Shown: positions 1 to 6,886, counted from the stretch's first letter. The stretch is DNA of 12,345 nt from Candidatus Thiodiazotropha sp. (ex Gloverina cf. vestifex) (GCA_025656435.1 JAHXHT010000052.1:1-12345), one strand, 5' to 3'. Notes: a model not told the origin generated them from the letters alone. Translations and numbers: made by a program.

Positions 1-26
1 GAAATGCGCTGTTTTTCTTCGCTCAT
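1..26 (-). CDS. possible 5' end of a leftward gene (partial)
   Basis: An ATG read leftward from position 26 opens a frame that stays open to the window edge and begins MSEEKQRI. The composition (Glu, Lys, Gln, Arg) is gene-like, but only eight codons are visible and no convincing ribosome binding site precedes them. If real, the gene is divergent from the receptor operon and would share the control region between them. No function can be assigned. Confidence 0.25.
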
Positions 27-124
27 GGCAGTTTTGAAGCAAGCGAGAGGAAACGTTCGCTGACAAACGATTCGTTCAGAGCTTCCCTAAGGCTCCCTAC
101 ACAATCACTCCCGCCAGATCAATC

Positions 125-161
125 TGAGTGATTTCCCCTATTTTTTAGGTGATTTCACCTA
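125..161. promoter_or_regulatory. two tandem palindromic operator-like sites, 21 bp apart
   Basis: The right site is the perfect palindrome TAGGTGA-TT-TCACCTA at 146-161. The left site, TGAGTGA-TT-TCCCCTA at 125-140, matches it at 13 of 16 positions. Their centres are 21 bp apart, two helical turns, so two dimers would bind the same DNA face. The half-site TTAGGT/ACCTA recalls DtxR-family boxes, but the gap between the half-sites is one base shorter than in the DtxR consensus, so the regulator is not identified. The right site would cover the -35 region if TATAGA (175-180) is the -10 element, which would suit repression. Confidence 0.5.
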
Positions 162-233
162 CTTATTTTTCCGTTATAGATTATTTTATTTTAATATCAA
201 CAAGATATAAGTGGCCCGCCAATTGCAACTTTC

Positions 234-266
234 GACGCGAGCTCATTGCGAGAAAGCTGTCGCGTC
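234..266 (+). promoter_or_regulatory. stem-loop in the probable receptor mRNA leader
   Basis: GACGCGA (234-240) pairs perfectly with TCGCGTC (260-266). The stem continues as GCT (241-243) with AGC (255-257) past a two-base bulge, around an 11-base loop. It lies about 64 bases upstream of the receptor start codon. It has no U-run and no recognised riboswitch motif, so its role is open: leader stability, regulator site or chance. Confidence 0.4.
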
Positions 267-329
267 ATCCCTCTCGCCCTCGCATTGAAGCCAAGTGATC
301 GACTCATTACTGATTGGCGGAAACATTGA

Positions 330-2498
330 ATGAAGTACCTGACAAGAAAAAAGCAACAGATCCTGACCCTCTCTATCCTATCCACACTGACCCCCTCATT
401 AACTTTTGCCGAAGAGAGCGCCTCTGCCATCTCTGAGGATTCTACGGACTATGACGTCATCAGCGTCACCGCCACACGCATCGAGCGTGGCACCAAGGAG
501 GTGGCAGGCGCCATCGATGTGATCGATTCGAAGCGCATCGAAAGCGAGAAAATGTTCAATATCAAGGATGCCATACAGGGCACACCCGGTGTACTCATCG
601 ACTCCAAGAACTCAGCCTACGACAGTCGACTGATCATCCGCGGTGCGGGCCAGAAGGCCAACTACGGCGTGCGTGAAATCATGGTGATCCGTGATGGTGT
701 GCCGATGACCGATCCCGACAGTTTCTCCCGTTTTGATTTCATCGACACCCAGGATATCGAGCGTATCGAGATTACCAAAGGTCCAGGTTCTCTTTATGGG
801 GCTGGGTCCTCAGGTGGCACCATTCAGATCATCTCCAAATCCGTCTTCGATACCGACAGTAACCGGGTCAAGGTCGGTGTCGGCGAATATGGCCAGTCCA
901 ATCTGCATGGCCGTGTGGCTGGCGACATCAACGACAGCAATGCCTTCTCAGTGACTGCCTCCTATCGCAAGAGCGATAATGACTGGCGCGATTGGAACGA
1001 GTTCGAATCGAGTCAGGTCAGTTTCAAGCATGGCCTGATGCTGGACAACGCCGCCACTTTGGAATCGGAAATCAGTTATCACAAAGCCGACCTGCAAATC
1101 CCCGGTTCCATGGATGAAAACGACTTCGAGAGATACCTCGACAGCGGTGAACAGCGCGATACCAGTAGTCCATGGCAGCACAGTGGGCGCTACTCCACCA
1201 TCTGGTTCTTCAACTCCCGATATGAGCAGGAAATTGGTGATCTGGCCCTCAAACCGCGCATCTACGCCAACCAATGGGACCACTACCATCCGGTCACCGG
1301 TGCCATCAACGACAATCCTGGCACCACTGTGTTCGGCACCGACCTGGAACTGGCCTACCGTCATCAGCTCTGGGGGGAAAGCACGCTGGTCAGCGGTATT
1401 ACCGCACGTCGGGACAAGACCGACGATTCTAAAAAGTTCGCCTACGCAGACCTGGAGACGAATCCACCACCACCATGGAACCCAATGGGCCCCGATACCA
1501 TTGTACGTACCCTCTCAGACCGCCCGGGTGATCTATTGGAAGAGGAAGACGCAACTAACACTCTCTATGGTTTCTTTCTGCAGGAGACAGTCCGCCCAAC
1601 GGATAAGACCACTGTGGATATTGGCTTTCGGTTTGACCGCACCAGCTTCGATATCGATAACACCGCCTATGGTGAGTACGACTGGGGCAGTTCCAACTAT
1701 AACTTTTTCGCCACACCGGAAATCACCAAAACAGACAAGACCTTCAATCTCTTCTCGCCCAAACTGGGCATCACCTACGCCCTGAACGGGGTTTTCAACA
1801 TCTATGGTGTTGCAGCCCAATCGGGACAAGTACCCTCTGAATCCGAGATTCAGACCAACCCGGCACTGGATGCCGCCACCGCACGCAATATCGAGGTGGG
1901 TCTTAAAGGACGTGCTCGTGACTGGACAGTGGATCTCTCTATCTATAATACAACGGTCAGTGATGAGATCGTCTCTGTGCTGAATCCGGATATGACCACC
2001 GAATTCCAAAACGCAGGTGAGACCTCAAAAAAAGGCGTCGAGATCAGCGGACGCTATGACATCAACAAGCATGTCTGGATGGAGGCGGGATTCGCTTTCA
2101 GCGACTACACCTTCAGCGACTTCATCGAACTGGTTCGTACCGGGCCGGTGTTGACGCCTAATGACCGCTCAGGAAACCAACTCCCCTTCGTACCCCGGCA
2201 GCAATATAGTCTGGCTCTGGGCTACAGCAATCCCAATGGTTTCAAGGCTGTCGTACGCAGCAATAGCTGGGGCAGTTACTACATGGATAACGCGAATACG
2301 GAAAAATACGAAGGCTATGAATTCGTCACCAACCTGATGCTGGGCTACGCCACTGGTCCTCATAGCGTGCAACTGAATGTCTCAAATCTGTTTGACAAAC
2401 AATATGCCACTGAGGTGAAAAAGAGCACCAGCGGTGACAAGAGCTACTCTGCAGGCGCTCCCCGCACCGCCATGCTGAGCTACGCCTACAGCTTTTGA
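330..2498 (+). CDS. TonB-dependent outer membrane receptor
   Basis: This is a 22-strand beta-barrel receptor that imports a scarce ligand across the outer membrane using energy from TonB. Residues 1-27 form a signal peptide (Lys/Arg-rich start, hydrophobic core, likely cut after TFA). DVISVT at 42-47 is a good TonB box. A plug domain follows (about 45-165; DAIQGTPGV, IRGAG, GVPMTDPD, GPGSLYGAGSSGGTIQI), then the barrel with the late NVSNLFDKQY motif and a terminal Phe. At 722 residues it is of normal length. There is no N-terminal signalling (STN) domain, so it is not a FecA-type surface sensor. It contains no cysteine. HYH occurs at 318-320 and a proline run NPPPPWNP near 377-384 is probably in a loop. 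It is the first gene of the operon, 9 bp before the next. The ligand is unknown: metal chelate, siderophore or cobalamin-like are all possible. Confidence 0.93.
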   Translation: MKYLTRKKQQILTLSILSTLTPSLTFAEESASAISEDSTDYDVISVTATRIERGTKEVAGAIDVIDSKRIESEKMFNIKDAIQGTPGVLIDSKNSAYDSRLIIRGAGQKANYGVREIMVIRDGVPMTDPDSFSRFDFIDTQDIERIEITKGPGSLYGAGSSGGTIQIISKSVFDTDSNRVKVGVGEYGQSNLHGRVAGDINDSNAFSVTASYRKSDNDWRDWNEFESSQVSFKHGLMLDNAATLESEISYHKADLQIPGSMDENDFERYLDSGEQRDTSSPWQHSGRYSTIWFFNSRYEQEIGDLALKPRIYANQWDHYHPVTGAINDNPGTTVFGTDLELAYRHQLWGESTLVSGITARRDKTDDSKKFAYADLETNPPPPWNPMGPDTIVRTLSDRPGDLLEEEDATNTLYGFFLQETVRPTDKTTVDIGFRFDRTSFDIDNTAYGEYDWGSSNYNFFATPEITKTDKTFNLFSPKLGITYALNGVFNIYGVAAQSGQVPSESEIQTNPALDAATARNIEVGLKGRARDWTVDLSIYNTTVSDEIVSVLNPDMTTEFQNAGETSKKGVEISGRYDINKHVWMEAGFAFSDYTFSDFIELVRTGPVLTPNDRSGNQLPFVPRQQYSLALGYSNPNGFKAVVRSNSWGSYYMDNANTEKYEGYEFVTNLMLGYATGPHSVQLNVSNLFDKQYATEVKKSTSGDKSYSAGAPRTAMLSYAYSF

Positions 2499-2507
2499 GG
2501 ACTTCCC

Positions 2508-3308
2508 ATGAAAAGATACAAATCCTTATCAATGCTGGCCATGGCCCTGATGTTAGCTCTCCCGGTCGCTAAAAGTGCCGAGGAGGTGGGTGACAAACCC
2601 ACGCAACCTCAGCCCCAGGCACACAATCATCGTGGACCGAAACAACTCATGCTGGAAAACAGCGATGGGGCCAAGATAACACTGTGGAAACCTGACCTTT
2701 CCACCCAACCGCTGACGTTCGAGCATGGCGGTATCACGATTTCCAAGACAGGTACGGATAACTATCATGTCGTGATCGCCGAAAAGGATTGGGGTGACAG
2801 TAAAGAAACCGTGATTCGCTATGAGTATCAATTCGGCCGTCCAAGTAAGCGAAGCCCCAGCGAACTTGCCGGTACGGTAAAAACCGCATTCGAAATTGTG
2901 CCCGATCCGATCCCTCGCGAACATAATCACTACCATTCGGATCAGACCTGGGGCTTCCTGTTACGTATACATGGCGCACCTGCTGCCGGTATACCCGTGA
3001 GCTTAGAAACCGACAACGGTAGTCAGATACAGGCATTGTCCGATGAATTTGGACGGGTGGAGTTCCATCTGCCGGATGATTTTCCCGATATCGTCGCAGG
3101 AGAGCGGGACCGGCGTAGTGCAGAATTATCAATCAGTGCTGAGACTCAGGATGCCGGCATCGACTATCAGACCACGCTCACGGCCGAGTACCGGGTTGCC
3201 CCCTCACACTGGCAGTCGACCCGAATGGGGTTGCTGGTAGCCGGTCTCGGCCTGATTGCCGGCGGCCTAATTGGAAAAACTAAAAAACCTGCAGGTAAGA
3301 AGGCATGA
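2508..3308 (+). CDS. His-rich periplasmic protein with C-terminal membrane anchor, DUF4198/NikM-like
   Basis: I do not recognise this 266-residue protein with certainty. A signal peptide covers about residues 1-23. HNH (39-41) sits in a Pro/Gln-rich stretch and HNHYH (139-143) precedes a beta-rich segment (WGFLLRIHGAPAAGIPVSLET, GRVEFHLPDDF) that resembles the Ig-like fold of DUF4198/NikM-type proteins. Residues 240-255 form one Gly-rich transmembrane helix followed by a Lys-rich tail, which places the main domain in the periplasm with the tail inside. There is no cysteine. A GAGG ribosome binding site overlaps the receptor stop codon, so translation of the two genes is probably coupled. By position and His content I infer a periplasmic metal-binding or receptor-partner role. 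A general carboxypeptidase-regulatory-like fold of other function cannot be excluded. Confidence 0.75.
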   Translation: MKRYKSLSMLAMALMLALPVAKSAEEVGDKPTQPQPQAHNHRGPKQLMLENSDGAKITLWKPDLSTQPLTFEHGGITISKTGTDNYHVVIAEKDWGDSKETVIRYEYQFGRPSKRSPSELAGTVKTAFEIVPDPIPREHNHYHSDQTWGFLLRIHGAPAAGIPVSLETDNGSQIQALSDEFGRVEFHLPDDFPDIVAGERDRRSAELSISAETQDAGIDYQTTLTAEYRVAPSHWQSTRMGLLVAGLGLIAGGLIGKTKKPAGKKA

Positions 3309-4360
3309 ACGGCATTATCAATCTCTCCTCGATTCGAAAATTGGTACAGATCGCCGCATTTGTCTTTTTTGTCTACGGTGGTGTCATTACCGGCTACTAC
3401 CTGGAAGATAAAATCAGCGGTGCCCTGCCTGCATTGAGCTGCGCCTACGATCAACAGGGCGCCGACCTCTGTACCCTGATCCCTATTCAACATCAGATGG
3501 ACCACCGGCTGGGTGAAGCCATCGCCAAAGGCGGTAACCTGATGATGGGTATCATGCCGACACTCATCACGCTGGGCACCTTCCTCTTGCTGTTTGTGTT
3601 TCTCAACAAGGCATTCTGCGGTTGGATCTGCCCCCTGGGCACCTTCCAGGATTTTTTATACATGATCGGTCAAAAGATCGGTCTGACCCGCCGAGAGTCT
3701 CTGGATGAAGGACTGGTCAATCGTATTCGCCCAGTGAAGTGGTTCATTCTGCTGATCCTGGTCTTCGGTTTTCCCCTGCTGGCCGGTATCGGCATGGTAA
3801 ACCATGATCTGGGCGATCCCTTCTGCCGCATCTGTCCCAGCCGCATACTCACAACGCTCGCTACAGGTGATACTTCTCAACTATATGTAGATACTGCCAA
3901 CACAACCACTATCGTGCTCTCGCTCCTGGCCGATTTCCTGTTTGGTCTGATGGTGGCATTGGCGCTGACCGTCAGGCAGCCCTTCTGCCGAATCTGCCCG
4001 ATGCTTGCGCTGCATGCCACATTTCGCAAACTCGGCCTGCTGAGACTGGTTAAAAACGGCACACCCAGATGTGATCGATGTGGCCTCTGTGCAAAAGCCT
4101 GTCCCATGGACATTCGTGAAATTCACACTGATATGGAGCGGCGTGATGTGACGTTTGAAGATTGCACTCTCTGTGGCCGATGTGTGGAGTTCTGTCCCGA
4201 CAAAGACGTGTTACAGATGAAATATGCATTGATTCCTGTCTTTACCTCAGGTCCTGACTATTTCAAATCACGTAAAAAGGTGCAGACAAAATGGGGAAAA
4301 TCCAATCTCATTCAATGGTTCAGGAGAGGCCGCAGTAAAGCTCAGGTAAAGACCCCATGA
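3305..4360 (+). CDS. NapH/NosR/CcoG-type 4Fe-4S membrane electron-transfer protein
   Basis: An inner membrane protein of 351 residues with about four transmembrane helices (13-31, 80-100, 145-164, 201-222) and a cytoplasmic C-terminal ferredoxin domain. Two classic [4Fe-4S] motifs are visible: C256-C259-C262-C266-P and C287-C290-C293-C297-P. Near the membrane there are three further Cys-Pro motifs: C105-x3-C109-P, C174-x2-C177-P and C228-x2-C231-P. The first is typical of NapH, NosR and CcoG. A loop between helices 1 and 2, probably periplasmic, carries C46, C56, H63 and H67. Family members pass electrons between the quinone pool or cytoplasm and periplasmic partners. The start overlaps the previous stop as ATGA and follows AAGAAGG. 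There is no NapG, NosZ or oxidase gene beside it, so it probably serves the uptake system. It is not NapH itself, given the context. Confidence 0.88.
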   Translation: MNGIINLSSIRKLVQIAAFVFFVYGGVITGYYLEDKISGALPALSCAYDQQGADLCTLIPIQHQMDHRLGEAIAKGGNLMMGIMPTLITLGTFLLLFVFLNKAFCGWICPLGTFQDFLYMIGQKIGLTRRESLDEGLVNRIRPVKWFILLILVFGFPLLAGIGMVNHDLGDPFCRICPSRILTTLATGDTSQLYVDTANTTTIVLSLLADFLFGLMVALALTVRQPFCRICPMLALHATFRKLGLLRLVKNGTPRCDRCGLCAKACPMDIREIHTDMERRDVTFEDCTLCGRCVEFCPDKDVLQMKYALIPVFTSGPDYFKSRKKVQTKWGKSNLIQWFRRGRSKAQVKTP

Positions 4361-5067
4361 TGCCCATCGAGCCCATTGTCCTCAGCTTCGGTGCTGCGCT
4401 CTTGCTCGGACTGGGTTATGGTGCCGGTCCCTGCAACATAGCCTGCCTGCCCTATCTCGGGCCGGTTTTTGCCGCCACGGATGGCGGTATCAAAAAGGCC
4501 TGGCAAACCTTAGCACCCTTCACACTGGGCCGGCTCACCGGCTATTCCCTGCTGGGTGGCTTGGCAGGTGGTCTCGGGCTCTGGGTACAAGACTGGCTGG
4601 TTGCACCCTGGGTGCGCTGGCTGTTGGGTGCGGCAACGCTGCTGGTCGGACTTTCGATACTGTTTCGCCGTAACCGGTCGGCCTGCGGTAATCAGTGCGG
4701 CCAACCCCCAAGCACGACACTGGATATCGAATCCCGTGATCATGACACACGTCCTGTTGGAAAAATGCTGCCTGGCAGTCTCTTTCTAATGGGACTGGGC
4801 ATGGCGCTCAACCCCTGTGCGCCATTAATGACGGTGGTGCTTGCATCAGCCACCAGTGCCAGTATTATCAGCGGCATCTCTTTGGGAGCCGGTTTTGCCA
4901 TAGGTGCCGTATTTGTCCCTACACTGGTCTTTGCTTTCGGCGTGGCGCACTTCGGACAGCAGATCAGGCACCATTTATCGCGCCATCACGTCGCGCTTGA
5001 AAATACCAGTGTGGCATTGTTGATGATGACTGGCGCTGCCACCGCACTGGGTTGGATGACACCATGA
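4357..5067 (+). CDS. DsbD/CcdA-like transmembrane thiol-electron transporter (also called TauE/SafE-like)
   Basis: A six-helix inner membrane protein of 236 residues. Helix 1 carries GPCNIACLP (C26, C30) and helix 4 carries NPCAP (C154). A Cys near a Pro in helices 1 and 4 is the signature of the DsbD beta domain and CcdA, which carry electrons from cytoplasmic thioredoxin to periplasmic thiols. The homology family is often named sulfite exporter TauE/SafE, but the paired cysteines favour electron transfer. The loop between helices 3 and 4 holds CGNQC (C110, C114) and the loop before helix 6 holds HHLSRHH, both possible metal ligands. The start is an ATGA overlap with the preceding stop; a second Met follows directly. 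No periplasmic thioredoxin domain is fused or encoded next door, so its acceptor is unknown. Confidence 0.82.
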   Translation: MMPIEPIVLSFGAALLLGLGYGAGPCNIACLPYLGPVFAATDGGIKKAWQTLAPFTLGRLTGYSLLGGLAGGLGLWVQDWLVAPWVRWLLGAATLLVGLSILFRRNRSACGNQCGQPPSTTLDIESRDHDTRPVGKMLPGSLFLMGLGMALNPCAPLMTVVLASATSASIISGISLGAGFAIGAVFVPTLVFAFGVAHFGQQIRHHLSRHHVALENTSVALLMMTGAATALGWMTP

Positions 5068-5726
5068 ACATTGCTGAACTTTTTGCCAAAGGTGGTCCCG
5101 TAGTCTGGATACTCGCCGCCTACTCTTCTATCGGTCTGGCCATCGTCCTGGAGCGGAATCTCCTCTTCCTACGATTGCGCCAACTGCCCAAACAGTGGCT
5201 CTCAAAGCTCGACCGATTGTTGGAGCAACCGGATGCCACCAACAGCGTCGCCCAGCTAAAGGGGCCGGAAGCACGTATTATCAAGGCTGTCGTAGAGGCC
5301 GACCGGGCAGGCGTAAAGGATCTGCAAGGGGTTGGACAGCGTATTCGGTCACAAGAGATCCAACGCATGGAATTTGGCCTGCGCACTTTGGGTATCCTCG
5401 GCAATACGGCCCCCCTGCTTGGCTTGCTGGGCACCATCACCGGCATGATCAAGGCCTTCATGGTCATTGAGCAGGCTGGAGGAAAAGTCGACGCACAGGC
5501 CTTGGCTGGGGGGATTTGGGAGGCCATGATCACCACCGGCGTAGGTCTTGCCGTTGCCATACCACTGCTGATTCTCCTGCATTTTCTGGAAGGTGGTGTC
5601 GAGCGACGCGCACAACGCATGAACCATTGTATTGCCCTGCTCCTCGAGCGCCGCCGCAGTACAGCTGCAAAGGAGGAGGAAGCGGAACAACCCCATACTT
5701 GGGAACAGATAACCGATGGCGTCTGA
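5064..5726 (+). CDS. exbB: ExbB (MotA/TolQ/ExbB family proton channel)
   Basis: Inner membrane subunit of the TonB motor; with ExbD it forms the proton channel that drives TonB. The 220-residue protein has a first helix at about 12-30, a long cytoplasmic loop, and two helices at about 108-132 and 153-174 with the family signatures GNTAPLLGLLGTITGM and TTGVGLAVAIP. I chose the ATG at 5064 because it forms an ATGA overlap with the upstream stop, the same junction used elsewhere in this operon. An in-frame TTG at 5052 would add four residues and is less likely. The C-terminal tail is charged (KEEEAEQ). Its place after the receptor and two electron carriers and before exbD and tonB marks a dedicated motor. 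Confidence 0.93.
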   Translation: MNIAELFAKGGPVVWILAAYSSIGLAIVLERNLLFLRLRQLPKQWLSKLDRLLEQPDATNSVAQLKGPEARIIKAVVEADRAGVKDLQGVGQRIRSQEIQRMEFGLRTLGILGNTAPLLGLLGTITGMIKAFMVIEQAGGKVDAQALAGGIWEAMITTGVGLAVAIPLLILLHFLEGGVERRAQRMNHCIALLLERRRSTAAKEEEAEQPHTWEQITDGV

Positions 5727-6117
5727 ATATCGAAGGCACTCATCGATGGTGCTCAATCTGACACCACTGATCGATATTGTCTTTTTACTGCTGGTCTTTT
5801 TCATGTTGACGGCCCATTTCATAGAAGACGATGCCATTCCCATTGATCTGCCGGATGCTGCCAACAGCGCCGTCAGTGAAGATAAAGGGTTCGTTGAGAT
5901 CGCCATGACTCCGGACGGTCAACTGCTGGTCGACGGCCATCCCGTTCAATTGGAAGAGTTGGAAGAGTCGCTAAGGGGTGCGCTACACGCACCGGAAAAA
6001 AGTTTTGTCCGCCTCAAAGGTGATCACAAAGCCCAGTTCGGTTTGGGGGTAAAGGTGATCGATGCCGCCAGAGCCGCAGGTGCTGAATCACTGGATATTC
6101 TGACAGAGCGACCATGA
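5716..6117 (+). CDS. exbD: ExbD (biopolymer transport protein)
   Basis: A 133-residue protein with a short cytoplasmic N-terminus, one transmembrane helix (about 15-34) and a periplasmic C-terminal domain, the normal ExbD layout. NLTPLIDIVFLLLVFF contains the proton-path aspartate at D20, equivalent to D25 of E. coli ExbD. The periplasmic part shows the usual IDLPDA and DGQLLVDG segments. The gene overlaps the end of exbB by 11 bp. A later Met at residue 11 would leave too little N-terminus. It is slightly shorter than the E. coli protein (141 residues) but complete. Confidence 0.94.
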   Translation: MASEYRRHSSMVLNLTPLIDIVFLLLVFFMLTAHFIEDDAIPIDLPDAANSAVSEDKGFVEIAMTPDGQLLVDGHPVQLEELEESLRGALHAPEKSFVRLKGDHKAQFGLGVKVIDAARAAGAESLDILTERP

Positions 6118-6764
6118 TCGGGAAGGATTTTAGCTGGCGTCTGGCGGCTGTTGTCGTTTCACTGCTAATACACCTCTTGGTCGCTTTCAAGTGGTCAGAT
6201 AGAAACCTGATTTCAGCCGCAGAAATCGAGCGGGACCAGAAACCGCTTTTCGTACAACTTAATTTCCCACAACCCGAATCTGAAAGCGTGATGCCGGTGG
6301 TTGAGCCACCTCCACCCGTGGTAAAAAAACAGCCGGCACCTAAACCCAAGCCGAAACCAAAACCGAAGCTCAAACCACAACCGATGCCTGTAGTTGAGCC
6401 GCCCAAAGTCGAAGAAGTGGTAGAAGAGGTTGTAGCAGCCGCACCTACGCCACCGCCTCCTGCCAATCGCCAGCTAGAGAGTGTACGTAACGAATACCTT
6501 GCTAAGTTGATGGCGCAGATAGAGAAAAACAAATTCTATCCGACGATCGCGAGACGCAGACATCTCCAGGGCATGATCCGTGTCAGCTTCAGGCTGGGGT
6601 GTGATGGCAAGCTGGACAAACTCGACGTGAAGGGTAAGCATAACCTGCTGCGCAAAGCAGCCGGCAAAGCTGTAGAGGCCTCCCTACCCCTGCCCAGCAT
6701 ACCGCCTGAAATCAAGTGTCCCATGCTGGTTGACTACGCCATGGCCTATACGCTCGAGAAGTAG
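6114..6764 (+). CDS. tonB: TonB energy transducer
   Basis: TonB links the ExbB-ExbD motor to the receptor plug across the periplasm. The 216-residue protein has one N-terminal helix (about 9-25) including H20, matching the functional His of the TonB anchor. A proline-rich spacer follows (61-117) with alternating Lys-Pro at 76-85 and an acidic VEEVVEEVV patch. The C-terminal TonB domain (about 125-214) contains YLAKLMAQIEKNKFYP and an IRVSF strand. Two cysteines, C163 and C202, lie in that periplasmic domain, which is uncommon. The start overlaps the exbD stop as ATGA. No terminator is visible after the stop at 6764, so some read-through into infA is possible. Confidence 0.92.
   Translation: MIGKDFSWRLAAVVVSLLIHLLVAFKWSDRNLISAAEIERDQKPLFVQLNFPQPESESVMPVVEPPPPVVKKQPAPKPKPKPKPKLKPQPMPVVEPPKVEEVVEEVVAAAPTPPPPANRQLESVRNEYLAKLMAQIEKNKFYPTIARRRHLQGMIRVSFRLGCDGKLDKLDVKGKHNLLRKAAGKAVEASLPLPSIPPEIKCPMLVDYAMAYTLEK
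6339..6377 (+). repeat. hexanucleotide-period repeat encoding Lys-Pro alternation
   Basis: A run of CCN-AAR codon pairs inside tonB encodes alternating Pro and Lys, interrupted once by Leu (CTC). It forms the rigid periplasm-spanning segment. Such runs can change length by slippage in whole six-base steps, which keeps the frame. Confidence 0.8.
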
Positions 6765-6787
6765 CGAACACCCGACAGAGACAAGAC

Positions 6788-6815
6788 TTGCCATATGCGT
6801 AAATATGCTGATAAT
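6788..6815 (+). promoter_or_regulatory. candidate promoter for infA (distal)
   Basis: TTGCCA (6788-6793) and GATAAT (6810-6815) are separated by 16 bp, close to the sigma-70 consensus. It lies downstream of tonB and about 70 bp before the infA start, so infA need not depend on the operon. Confidence 0.5.
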
Positions 6816-6838
6816 GGCGCTCTTCGGTATGCCTGCTG

Positions 6839-6847
6839 TGGTATACT
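6839..6847 (+). promoter_or_regulatory. candidate extended -10 promoter for infA (proximal)
   Basis: TGGTATACT is an extended -10 element (TGn plus TATACT) without a good -35. Transcription would begin near 6854, at the base of a small hairpin GCTGC-GTTG-GCAGC (6853-6866) just before the ribosome binding site. Two infA promoters are also known in E. coli. Confidence 0.5.
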
Positions 6848-6886
6848 TTTCGGCTGCGTTGGCAGCTAAATCAGGAAATGAGCGCT

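Larger units (their letters stand above)
27..329. other. intergenic control region upstream of the TonB receptor operon
   Basis: No credible gene lies here. The region becomes AT-rich from about 130 to 212, as expected for a promoter. It contains a perfect 8-bp inverted repeat AATCACTC / GAGTGATT (103-110 and 126-133), two palindromic operator-like sites (125-161), a TATAGA hexamer at 175-180 that could be a -10 element without a good -35 partner, and a stem-loop at 234-266. The receptor start at 330 is preceded by the purine-rich GGCGGAAAC, a moderate ribosome binding site. I could not assign the promoter with certainty. Confidence 0.55.

Noticed and set aside
178..200. Possible Fur box in the AT-rich stretch upstream of the receptor
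   Set aside because: The GAT...ATC symmetry is weak and its length and core do not match the 19-bp Fur consensus; AT-rich DNA gives such matches often.
181..329. Cobalamin riboswitch upstream of the TonB receptor
   Set aside because: No B12 box or riboswitch core was found, and the leader is too short for a full cobalamin riboswitch.
1114..1785. Long alternative frames inside the receptor gene
   Set aside because: They are out-of-frame shadows with no family signature, while the receptor frame shows all expected motifs.
4357..5067. Sulfite exporter function for the TauE/SafE-like protein
   Set aside because: Paired Cys-Pro motifs in helices 1 and 4 point to the DsbD/CcdA electron-transfer type rather than anion export.
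5120..5743. 207-residue leftward frame opposite exbB
   Set aside because: Arg/Ser/Pro-rich shadow of a strongly coding gene, without its own ribosome binding site or homology.
6878..6886. Earlier ATG for IF-1
   Set aside because: It is too close to the AGGA ribosome binding site and would add MSA before the universal MAKED start.
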